Part shown: in pieces, positions 19,092 to 27,800 of the stretch | Numbering within the stretch: position 1 is the first letter of the stretch | Layout: every line of letters begins with the position of its first letter | Source: Shinella sp. XGS7 | GTDB taxonomy: Bacteria; Pseudomonadota; Gammaproteobacteria; Burkholderiales; Burkholderiaceae_C | Assembly (NCBI RefSeq): GCF_020535565.1 | Contig: NZ_CP084758.1 | Coordinates: 3,237,001-3,301,000 of the forward strand | DNA length: 64,000 nucleotides | Direction of reading: 5' to 3' | Program-made: the position numbers and the translations under genes | The notes under the pieces: model-generated | The model's database searches: none | Told to the model about the DNA's origin: nothing | Seen by the model: only the letters and a program-made list of their open reading frames with translations

Positions 19092-21209
19092 TTACAGCCC
19101 GCTTTCCCGGCGCCACAGCGTCAGGAGGCGCTGCCAGCCCTGTGCCAGCAAGCTGCGGGTCTCTGCCTGCAGCCACACATGGCCCGCCTGCTCCTGGCTC
19201 AGGGGGCGGGCGTCGCAGCTCATGATGCGCGCGCGGTAGGTGGCGGCCAGGGGGCGCAACTCGGTGCCCTGCCGCACGCTGTTGATGGGGCCGCCGTAGA
19301 CGCTGGCCAGAGAGGGCTGGGGCAGGCTGCGCAGGTTCACCGCCTCGAGCTGTGGCGCGCCGCAGTGCAGGCTGCCGAACTCGGGCAGATCGGCCACGAA
19401 GCGGGAACTGCTGGCCGGGCTCTGGCGCAGCGAGGCCAGCTGATCCTCGCTGAGGAAGGCTTCCACCTTGAGGCTGTCGAGGCTGCCGATGATCTGGAAC
19501 AGCTTCTCGCCCCGGGTGAACCAGGCCTGGTCGGCCAGCATGGGGTGGGCGGCCACCACGGTGCCGGCAAAGGGCGCGCGCAGCTCCAGCTGCTCGCGCT
19601 GGCGCCGCAGCCCTGCGACCTCTTCCTCGGCGGCCTGCCAGCGTCGGTGCAAGGCCCGGCCTTCCTGCTGCAGGCCCTGGTCCAGCGGCTGCTGTTCCAC
19701 CTGCCAGCGCAGCAGCGCGGCCTGATGCTGGGCCAGGCGCAGGCGCTGCTCCAGCTCCGGTGATGTCAGGCGCATCAGGACCTGCCCCTCGCTGACCCTG
19801 GCACCCTCGGCCACCGCAGGCCCCTGCTGCTGGGCGGTTTCCACGGCATACAGGGCCTGGTTCTCCCGGTGGCTGAGCAGGGCCGGCGCCAGAATCCCGC
19901 TGCGCCAGGGCAGGGCGAGGAAGAGCAGCAGGGTGGCCAGCAGGGCCGTGCTGCGGCGGGTGCTGGCATTCCAGCCGATCTCGCGGCGCCGCTGCCACCA
20001 CAGGCGCAGCTCGCGCCAGATGGGCAGGCCGATGAACCAGACCAGCTCCACCGCCATCAGCAGCAGGCCCAGGGCCTTGAAGAACAGGTGGTAGACCAGC
20101 AGCGCAATGCCGAAGAAAAGCACCAGCCGGTAGAGCCAGGTGGCAAAGGCGAAGGCGATGAGAATGCGCTGGCGTGCCGGCGCGAGCGGCTCCGGCACGG
20201 GGTCGCCGAAGCCGTAGAGCCTCTCGCGCAGCCACCAGCGCCCTTGCGCAAAGGCCCGCTCATGGAGATTGGGCATGTTCAGCGCATCCGCCAGCAGGAA
20301 GTAGCCGTCGAAACGCATGAAGGGGCTGGCATTGATGCCCAGGGTGATGAGCCAGCTGCTGGTGGCCAGCATGAAAGCACCGGCGCGCAGCGGCCCCTCG
20401 GGCAGGAAGCTCCAGGCCAGGGTGGCACAGGCGGCCAGGGCCAGTTCCGCCAGCATGCCGGCGGCGGCGATGCGCAGGCGCTGGTCCCGGCGGGTGAGCT
20501 TCCAGGCCTCGTTGGTGTCGGTATAGAGCACCGGCCACATCACCAGGAAGGCCACGCCCATGGTGGGGACGCGGCAGCCATAGCGATAGGCGGTGATGGC
20601 ATGTCCGAACTCGTGCAGCAGCTTGGCCAGGCTCAGTGACAGCCCCAGTCCCAGCAGGCCGGCCAGCGTGCTGTAGGCGGAGAAGGTGTGGGTGAACTCG
20701 TCCCAGCGCCGCGATACCAGGAAGAGGCCGAGCAGGGCCGTGCCCGCCAGTACCCACCAGAACCCAGGCCGGAACAGCCACTGTGTGTAGGGCGTCATCG
20801 CTTGCAGCAGGCGCTCTGGCCGCAGCAGGGGCACGCGGAAAAAGAGATAGTGCTTGAGCAGCCACATGGCGTGGCTGCTGCGGCCGGCCCGGGCCGCGCG
20901 GGCGAGCCGGGCGCTGTGCTCGGCGCTGTGAGGCCGCAGCAGATGATGCTGGGCCAGGAAATTCAGCAGGCCCTCCAGCTCCTGGAGAGTGGGGCGCAGC
21001 GTGGTCTCGCGCGCCACGGCCTCCAGCACCGCCTCGGCCGAGCCCAGGGGCCAGCGCGAGATCAGCTCAAAAGCGGGCCAGGAGATTTCGTAGAAGCGGT
21101 GCGCGGCCGGGTCATGCAGGATCCAGGTCGGCGCGCCGCCGGCGTCGGCCGGACCGGGATGCAGACTCAGGTCCTGACGCAGGGCGGGCAGCCCTCGACG
21201 CTCGCTCAC
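19092..21209 (-). CDS. M50 site-2-type protease fused to an HlyD-like domain
   Basis: A multi-pass membrane protein of about 705 residues. The N-terminal 100 residues resemble a PqqD-like module (LRQDLSLHPG...WILHDPAAHRFYEIS). The central part has several membrane helices and both metalloprotease signatures: HEFGH (203-207 counted from an upstream ATG at 21221) and NASPFMRFDG (297-306). The C-terminal third is an HlyD-type lipoyl/coiled-coil adaptor (LRAPFAGTVVAAHPM). The GTG at 21209 overlaps the preceding stop (GTGA), so it is preferred over ATG 21221. It is the last gene of the adhesin operon. I infer intramembrane processing or export of the adhesin, which is not shown. Confidence 0.8.
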   Translation of the reverse strand: MSERRGLPALRQDLSLHPGPADAGGAPTWILHDPAAHRFYEISWPAFELISRWPLGSAEAVLEAVARETTLRPTLQELEGLLNFLAQHHLLRPHSAEHSARLARAARAGRSSHAMWLLKHYLFFRVPLLRPERLLQAMTPYTQWLFRPGFWWVLAGTALLGLFLVSRRWDEFTHTFSAYSTLAGLLGLGLSLSLAKLLHEFGHAITAYRYGCRVPTMGVAFLVMWPVLYTDTNEAWKLTRRDQRLRIAAAGMLAELALAACATLAWSFLPEGPLRAGAFMLATSSWLITLGINASPFMRFDGYFLLADALNMPNLHERAFAQGRWWLRERLYGFGDPVPEPLAPARQRILIAFAFATWLYRLVLFFGIALLVYHLFFKALGLLLMAVELVWFIGLPIWRELRLWWQRRREIGWNASTRRSTALLATLLLFLALPWRSGILAPALLSHRENQALYAVETAQQQGPAVAEGARVSEGQVLMRLTSPELEQRLRLAQHQAALLRWQVEQQPLDQGLQQEGRALHRRWQAAEEEVAGLRRQREQLELRAPFAGTVVAAHPMLADQAWFTRGEKLFQIIGSLDSLKVEAFLSEDQLASLRQSPASSSRFVADLPEFGSLHCGAPQLEAVNLRSLPQPSLASVYGGPINSVRQGTELRPLAATYRARIMSCDARPLSQEQAGHVWLQAETRSLLAQGWQRLLTLWRRESGL

Positions 21210-22540
21210 CAGCCCACCCACTGGCGCAGGCTTGCGATGGGGCGTCGCAAAGCGTAGTAGGCGAAGGGCACCCAGCGGCCCGAGAGCCTGGCCGTGCCGC
21301 GCAGGCCCAGACGGGGCAGGGGGCGGTCCGGGAGGAACTCGGCACGCACCCGGTAGGCCAGCACGCCCTGGTCCGTGGCTTCGGCGCTGTAGGAGATGCT
21401 GACGATGCGGGCCTCATAGGCGTCCGTGGGGCTGGCGTCGGGGTAGAGGGTCAGGGTCTGGCCGATCTCCAGCTGGATCTGCTCGGCGGCGGGCATGCGG
21501 GCCAGCAGCTCCACCTGGGCGGGATCGGCCAGCAGCAGCACCTTCTCGCCCACGGTCACGGCCTTGCCCTGCCAGTCGTTCACATCGCCGAAGACCGCCA
21601 CGCCGGCACGCTCGGCCTTGACCTGCACCCGCTCCAGTTGCTGAGACAGATAGGCCAGCTCCAGCGCGCGCTGGTCCAGTTCACCGCGCGCCAGGCCCAG
21701 CTTGAGGCGCCCCTTGTCGTCGGTCACCGCGAGCTGGGCCGACTGGCGGTACTCCTCCTGCGCCGTGTCGTGGGCACGCTGGGCCACGGCGCGGCGGGTC
21801 TGCAGCGCCGCGGTGTCCAGATCGAAGAGCGGGCTGCCGGCTTCCACGGCCTGTTCCGGCTGCACATGGAAGCGGCCGATGACCCCGTCCAGCGGCGCCC
21901 GTACCAGGAAGGGCTGGCGCGGGCTGACCTCCGCTGGCGCCAGCACGCTCAGGCGCACCGGCACCAAGCTGAGCAGCAGCAGGGCCAGCAGCCCGCGGCG
22001 CTGCGCGCGGCCGGGCCTGAGCAGGGATGTGAGTCGGGACAGCGCATGCTCGCGCGGCCGGAAGGCCGCGAGCGCGTGGCCGTAGCTGCCGCCCAGCTCG
22101 CCGAGCAGGGCGCGTTCATGTTCGCTGAAGGGCTGCTCGCGCGCGAGCAGCAAGCCGCCCTCCAGCCCCTCCTGGCGGGCCTGCAGCGGCAGCCACAAGG
22201 CATGGGCCGGCAGCCAGTCGGCCCACTCGGCCCGGCTGTCGGCCGGGGCGCTGGCCGCGTCCAGCGGGGTGATGCCCGGCTGGGCGGCGAGGGCCCGGCA
22301 GAGCCGGTTCAGCCACTGCAGATAGGGCGCGTTGGGATCGACCTGGGGCAGGCCCGAAACCGCCGTGACCGAACCCAGGCCGGCGGCGCTCCACAACGCG
22401 GCCTGCCGGTAGGGCAGGAGGTTCAGGGTCTCGTTGACGATGACGAAACCCAGGCCCTCCAGATCGGGCGCCTCGCGGGCGCGCTTGGCCTGCTGCAGCA
22501 GGCCCATCAGGGCCTGGACGGCGGGATCGACGACGCTCAC
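21206..22540 (-). CDS. HlyD-family adaptor with N-terminal GAF-like domain
   Basis: A 444-residue protein. The first 160 residues look like a cytoplasmic GAF-like sensor (LGFVIVNETLNLLPYRQAALW, ALWLPLQA). A hydrophobic helix (RGLLALLLLSLVPVRLSVL) follows, then a membrane-fusion domain with FLVRAPLDGVIGRFHVQPEQ, a helical hairpin and a beta-barrel section. Joining a cytoplasmic sensor to a periplasmic adaptor is unusual. GTG 22540 overlaps the upstream stop (GTGA). A long in-frame extension upstream is only the antisense of the previous gene's frame and is ignored. It lies inside the adhesin operon. Confidence 0.75.
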   Translation of the reverse strand: MSVVDPAVQALMGLLQQAKRAREAPDLEGLGFVIVNETLNLLPYRQAALWSAAGLGSVTAVSGLPQVDPNAPYLQWLNRLCRALAAQPGITPLDAASAPADSRAEWADWLPAHALWLPLQARQEGLEGGLLLAREQPFSEHERALLGELGGSYGHALAAFRPREHALSRLTSLLRPGRAQRRGLLALLLLSLVPVRLSVLAPAEVSPRQPFLVRAPLDGVIGRFHVQPEQAVEAGSPLFDLDTAALQTRRAVAQRAHDTAQEEYRQSAQLAVTDDKGRLKLGLARGELDQRALELAYLSQQLERVQVKAERAGVAVFGDVNDWQGKAVTVGEKVLLLADPAQVELLARMPAAEQIQLEIGQTLTLYPDASPTDAYEARIVSISYSAEATDQGVLAYRVRAEFLPDRPLPRLGLRGTARLSGRWVPFAYYALRRPIASLRQWVGW

Positions 22541-23334
22541 TGGGGACCGGGGAAGCTCGCCCAGCCGCTCATGCCGGGCTGCAGGCCGGGATGGTTGCCG
22601 CTGATCTGCCCGGTGATGGAGACGGACTGGCTCACCGGATCGATGCGCGCACCCAGGCGTATGACCTTGGCCGGAAAGCTCTGGCCAAGCTCGTCCACGT
22701 TCACGGTGAAGCTGCTGCCCGGCTTGAGCTTTGCCAGCCAGCGCGAGGGGACGATCAGCTGCAGCTCGGGCGGTCCGCCATCCACGATCTCGAGCAGGGG
22801 GCGGCCCGGCGTGGCGAACTCGGAGCTGGCGGCCAGGCGCTTGGCCACCCGGCCCGCGAAGGGCGCGGCGATCACGCACTTGCTGACGGTGGCGCGCATA
22901 TAGGCGGCCTCGGCCGCACTTTCCTTGACGCGGGCCTCGGCCTGCTCCACCTCCAGCCGGCTGGCCGAGTTGAGCTCGGCCAGGCGCTGGTTCACGGCCA
23001 GGGTCTTGCGGGCCGCCTCGTTGCTGGCTTCGGCCTTGTGCAGCTGCGCCTCGAACAGCGAGCAGTCAAAGGCCACCAGGGTCTGGCCGGCCTTGAAACT
23101 GTCGCCTTCCTTGAGGGGCAGGCGCGCGATCTTGGCGCTCAGCTCGCCGGCCACCACGGCGGTTTCGCGTGCACTCAGCTGGGTGCGGATGCGGCCGTCG
23201 CGGTCGGGTTCGGCAAAGTTCTTGCTGTTGCCGGCCGGAGTCTGGGCGGCGCTCAGGCCGCTGCCCAGGGCCAGCAGCAGATGCAGGGTCAGGGGCAGGG
23301 GCAGGGTCTTGGGACGCAGGGTCATGCAGGGCAT
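22537..23334 (-). CDS. Periplasmic adaptor (HlyD/RND-type membrane fusion protein)
   Basis: A 265-residue exported protein with a signal peptide (LTLHLLLALGSGLSAAQ). The lipoyl half-motifs are visible on either side of a helical hairpin (AGELSAKIARLPLKEGDSF, then CVIAAPFAGRVAKRLA), and a beta-barrel region follows. It is shorter than most adaptors. Such proteins bridge an inner-membrane component and a TolC channel. It starts 6 bases after the TolC-family gene and overlaps the next adaptor by 4 bases. ATG 23325 is an alternative start. Confidence 0.8.
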   Translation of the reverse strand: MPCMTLRPKTLPLPLTLHLLLALGSGLSAAQTPAGNSKNFAEPDRDGRIRTQLSARETAVVAGELSAKIARLPLKEGDSFKAGQTLVAFDCSLFEAQLHKAEASNEAARKTLAVNQRLAELNSASRLEVEQAEARVKESAAEAAYMRATVSKCVIAAPFAGRVAKRLAASSEFATPGRPLLEIVDGGPPELQLIVPSRWLAKLKPGSSFTVNVDELGQSFPAKVIRLGARIDPVSQSVSITGQISGNHPGLQPGMSGWASFPGPQ

Positions 23335-23339
23335 CAGGC

Positions 23340-24848
23340 TCAGGGCGTCTTTCGCGGGGTTTCCTGCAGCTCGCGCTCGCGCTGGGCGAAGGCGGCACGC
23401 AGGGTGGGCAGATCATGCGAGGGCAGGGCGTCGGGCAGGGGATCCAGGCCCAGGGTGAGCAGCATCTGGCCATAGGCGTTCTGCAGCGCCCCGTAGCTCT
23501 GGTACAGACGCAGCTCGGACATCACGGCGCTGGCCTGGGCACGGATTTCGGCCAGCTTGCCCTGGGCGTTGGCGCTGGTGGCGTTGCGGGTGTGGGTGAG
23601 GATGCGCTGGTCGACCTGGTTCATGTCCTCGGACAGCTCGAACTGACGCTGGCGCCCCTGCAGATCGCGGTAGGCCACGTGCACCTGGGTCAGCACGGCC
23701 ATGCTCAGGGCCAGGCGCTGCTGGCGGGCGATGTCGTACTGGGCCTGGGCCGCATCACGGATCTCGCCGTAGCTGAGCAGGTTCATGAGGTTCCAGCTGA
23801 CGCGCAGGCCCACGTCGCCCCAGCTGTTGTTGACCAGATAGCTGTCGTTGTCGTACTTGGCGCCCAGGTCGATGCTCACACCGGGCAGCACGCGGGCGAG
23901 GGCGCGCTTGGTTTCCAGCAGGCCGATGCGCTCCTGGTAGCTGGCCTCGACCAGCTCGGGGCGCTGCAGCAGGGCGGCTTCTTCCATGGCGTCCACGGCG
24001 ACGGGCAGGCGGGGCTGGCTCATCGACGCCGGTGCCGCGAGGCTGAAGTTCTGGCCGGGCGGCACATTCATCATGGCGGCCAGGCGCGGCTTGGCCTGGG
24101 CCAGTTCGTCGCGGATGGCTTCCAGCTGGCGCACCAGGTCCAGCAGCTGGCGCTGGTAGTTCAGGCTGTCCAGCGGGGGCTGAAGTTTTTCCTGTTCGAT
24201 GCGGCGGGAGTCTGCCAGCGCGCTGCGGCTGAGTTCCAGCAGCGGCAGGATCTTGGCCTCCAGCTGCTGGGCGCCGACGGCTTGCCAGTAGGCCTGGCGC
24301 AGTTGCTGCATCAGCTGGTGGATCACCTTGCGGCGACGCTCCTGCATCACCAGCACGCGGTCGGCCTGCTGCTTCGCGCCGTAGTAGCTGACGCCGAAGT
24401 CGAGCACGTTCCAGGACAGGGTCAGGCCGGCGGTGTCGTGCTCGCGCTCCGAGGAGATGGAGGGCACGAGGGACTGCTTGCCGGTGACCAGATCGCGCGA
24501 GGAGGCCGCACGCTCATTGCTGCGCCAGGAGTAGCCGGCATCCGCGACCAGCTTGGGCAGCAGGTCGAAGCGCGTGAGGCCCAGCTGCCGCTGCGACAGG
24601 GCTTCCTCCATCAGCTTGATGCGATGGTCCAGGTTGTACTTGAGCGTGCGGGCGGCCGCTTCTTCCAGGGTGAGCGGCGCCTCCAGCGCGGGTTGATCCG
24701 CGAAGATGCTGCTGCGCTGCTGGGCCAGATCGGCCTTGGCCTCATCGCGCGTGATGGGGACCGGCTGGATGGCGCAGCCGGCCAGCAGGCCGGTCAGGGT
24801 CAGGGTGCTGAGAGGGCGCAGGTGAAGGCGCGGGCGGCGGATTTTCAA
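23340..24848 (-). CDS. TolC-family outer-membrane channel lipoprotein
   Basis: A 502-residue outer-membrane efflux protein. The N-terminus has a lipobox (GLLAGCA, Cys25), so it should be lipidated. Two repeats of long helices alternate with strand segments (TAGLTLSWNVLDFGVSYY, then VGLRVSWNLMNLLSYGEI), the TolC pattern. The start is TTG 24848, preceded by AAGGAG with 6-base spacing; no better ATG exists. It lies between the giant adhesin (36-base gap) and the adaptor genes, so it is the likely exit duct for that system. Confidence 0.87.
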   Translation of the reverse strand: MKIRRPRLHLRPLSTLTLTGLLAGCAIQPVPITRDEAKADLAQQRSSIFADQPALEAPLTLEEAAARTLKYNLDHRIKLMEEALSQRQLGLTRFDLLPKLVADAGYSWRSNERAASSRDLVTGKQSLVPSISSEREHDTAGLTLSWNVLDFGVSYYGAKQQADRVLVMQERRRKVIHQLMQQLRQAYWQAVGAQQLEAKILPLLELSRSALADSRRIEQEKLQPPLDSLNYQRQLLDLVRQLEAIRDELAQAKPRLAAMMNVPPGQNFSLAAPASMSQPRLPVAVDAMEEAALLQRPELVEASYQERIGLLETKRALARVLPGVSIDLGAKYDNDSYLVNNSWGDVGLRVSWNLMNLLSYGEIRDAAQAQYDIARQQRLALSMAVLTQVHVAYRDLQGRQRQFELSEDMNQVDQRILTHTRNATSANAQGKLAEIRAQASAVMSELRLYQSYGALQNAYGQMLLTLGLDPLPDALPSHDLPTLRAAFAQRERELQETPRKTP

Positions 24849-24883
24849 CGCGGTCTCCTTGGGTCGGATGATGTTCGGTGTTC

Positions 24884-27800
24884 TCAGGCCGGCTGGCCTT
24901 CTCGGACCTCGTGCTGCCGAGCCTGGGCTTGCAGGTGATGCAGCAGCTGGGCGGCCTCCTGCTGGCGGGCCTGGCGTCCGAACTGGTCGAACTGCGCGGT
25001 CAGCGAGGGCTTGCCGGGGGCGGCCAGCACGGCAGCGAGTGCGGAGGCGGGATCGCTCGCGGCTTCGGCCGTGAGCGAGGGCTCGAGCGGCAGGGCCGAG
25101 CTGCGCTCGCCGACGGCCTTGACGTCCAGCTTCAGCCGGGTCGTGGCCTGATTGCCCTCGGCGTCACGAGCCTGCACCTCGATCACGAGATCACTGCTCA
25201 TACCGGGCGGCACCTGACCGCTGAAGCTGCCGGATACCGGGTCGAAGCTGAGCCAGGCGGGGAGGGGGCGGCCATTGGCTTGCCGGGCCGTCAGCGCCAG
25301 CGGGCCGCTGCCCTCGGGCATGCTGAAGGCATTGGCCGGCAGGGTGATGCTGACCCGTTGGCCCGCACCGATGGAGAAATCGCCCAGGCTGGGCAGGGCA
25401 CTCAGGGACAGGGCAGACGGCGCGGTGTTGAGCAGGTTGACGCTGCTCTCGTAGAGCGGACGATCCTGCGCTACCCCCAAGCCCGTCTCCGCGCTGGCGC
25501 TGGGGCGCAGCAGCGCCGCGCTGCCTGCACCTCCCGGCACCTGGAGCTGGACCGGTGGGGAGGGATGGGTGCTGATGATGAGCGGATTGCTCGGGGGCGG
25601 GCTGTAGGTGTAGATGCCTGAGGCCCCGGTGGTCATCTGGAAGCCGCTCTCGCCCCCGATGGTGTAGAGCGGTGCAATCGGCTGCACCGTTGGGCTGGCC
25701 GGCATGGCCGGTGCAGGGGCCGGCAAGGTCTCGGGCGGCGTCACCGGTGCGGCCACCGCATTCACGATGATCTGGCGGGCATCGGTGGCCGGCAGGCTGG
25801 CTTGCAGCGCATTGCCCACGGCGTCGCGCAGCACGGCGCCGCGGGTCTCCAGGCCACCCAGGGCCAGGCCCTCGGGGGCCGCCTGGCCGCTCTGCACCAC
25901 GTAGCGGAAGTTCAAGGTGCTGGGGTCAGCGCTGGGCTGATAGTCGGCATACACCGTTTCGCCACCCTGCAGCACGAGGGCCAGGCGTGGTGTGCCCAGG
26001 CTGGTGTCGATCTGGACGGGTTCGCTCAAGCGCAGGCTGAAGTCCAGCACCGTGTCCGCACCATAGGTGCCCGCGGCCGGCAGGCCGACGCTGCTGACGC
26101 TGGGTGGCAGGGTGTCGATGAGGTAGTTGCCGGAGTCGGTGCTGCCAGCGCCGGCATTGCCCGCCAGGTCCTTCACGCCGCTCGTATTCAGGCTGAGGAC
26201 GTTGCTGGCCTGGCTGATATTGGCCCGCGGCGTGAGCGTGGCGGTCCAGGTGATGCCTCCGTCGCTGCTGCTCAGGCCGCTGAGCGTGCCGTTGGCCACG
26301 CTGAAGTCGTCCACCGACAGCTCGGTCACCGCCTCGCTGAAGCGGATGGTGACGGTGCTGGTCTGGCCGGCCTTGAGCGTGCTGTCGGCCACCACGACGG
26401 TGGCGCTGGGGCGCTGCCCGTCGATGGCGTAGTTGTTGGAGCTGGTGCTGCCCGTACCGGCGTTGCCCGCCAGATCCTGTACACCCGTGTTGTTCAGGGT
26501 GATGAGGTTGGTGGCGTCGGTGATGTTGGCAGTGGGCGTGAGGGTGGCGGTCCAGGTGCGGCCGCCGTCGCTGCTGCTCAATCCGCTGAGCGTGCCGTTG
26601 GCCACGCTGAAGTCGTCCACCGCCAAGCCGGTGATGGCTTCGCTGAAGCTGAGGGTGACCGTGCTGGTCTGGCCTATGCCCAGGGTGCTGCTGGCCACCA
26701 CGATGCTGGCGCTGGGACGCAGGGTGTCAACGATGTAGTTGCCCGAGCTGGTGCTGCCGGTGCCGGCGTTGCCTGCCAGGTCGACCACGCCGCTATTGCT
26801 CAGCGTGATGCGGTTGCTGGCGTTGCTGATATTGGTGTTCGGGGTGAAGGTGGCGGTCCAGGTGAGGCCACCGTCGCTGCTGCTCAGGCCGCTGAGCGCG
26901 CCGTTGCTCACGCTGAAGTCGTCCACCGTCAGCCCGCTGACCGCTTCGCTGAAACTGATGGTCACCAGGCTGGTCTGGCCAATGGCCAGCTGCGGCGAGG
27001 CCACCACGATGCTGGCCGTGGGCCGCAAGCTGTCCAGGGAATAGCTGTTGGAGCTGGCCGAGCCGATGGCGGTATTGCCGGCCAGATCGGTGTAGCGACT
27101 GCCATCCAGGCTGATGAGATTGGCCGCGGACTCGACGCCGGCCGCGGGCGTCAGGGTGGCCGTCCAGGTGACGCCACCGTCGCTGCTGCTCAGGCCGCTG
27201 AGTGCGCCGTTGGCTACGCTGAAGTCGTCCACGGTCAGTCCGGTCACCGCCTCGCTGAAGCTGATGGTGACGATGCTGGTCTGGCCTGCCTTCAGGGCGG
27301 TGTCAGCGACCACGATGCTGGCGGTCGGGCGCTGCCCGTCGATGACGTAGTTGTTGGAGTCGGTGCTACCCGTGCCGGCGTTGCCGGCGGTATCGGTGTA
27401 GCCGCTGTTGTCCAGGGTGATTACGTTGGTAGCGTCAGTGATATTGGCGGTCGGGGTCAGGGTGGCGGTCCAGGTGATGCCGCCGTCGTTGGAGCTGAGC
27501 CCGCTGAGGGTGCCGTTGTCGACCAGGAAGTCGCCGATGCCCAGCCCGGTCACGGCTTCATTGAAGGTGATGGTGACGCCGCTTGTCTGGCCAATGCCCA
27601 GCGCGCCATTGGCCACCACGATGGTGGCGGTGGGGCGTTGGGTGTCGATGGCGTAGTTGGCCGAGTCGGTGCTGCCGGCGCCGGTGTTGCCGACCTGGTC
27701 CTGCACCCCCGTGTTGTCCAGGGTGATCAGGTTGGTGGCATCGCTGATATTGGCGCTGGGCGTGAAGGTCGCGGTCCAGGTGATGTTGTTCGCGGTGCTT

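Noticed and set aside
24884-25100. RTX-type secretion signal at the adhesin C-terminus
   Set aside because: No GGxGxDxxx repeats are present; the end is Gln/Ala-rich, so a classical RTX substrate is not supported.
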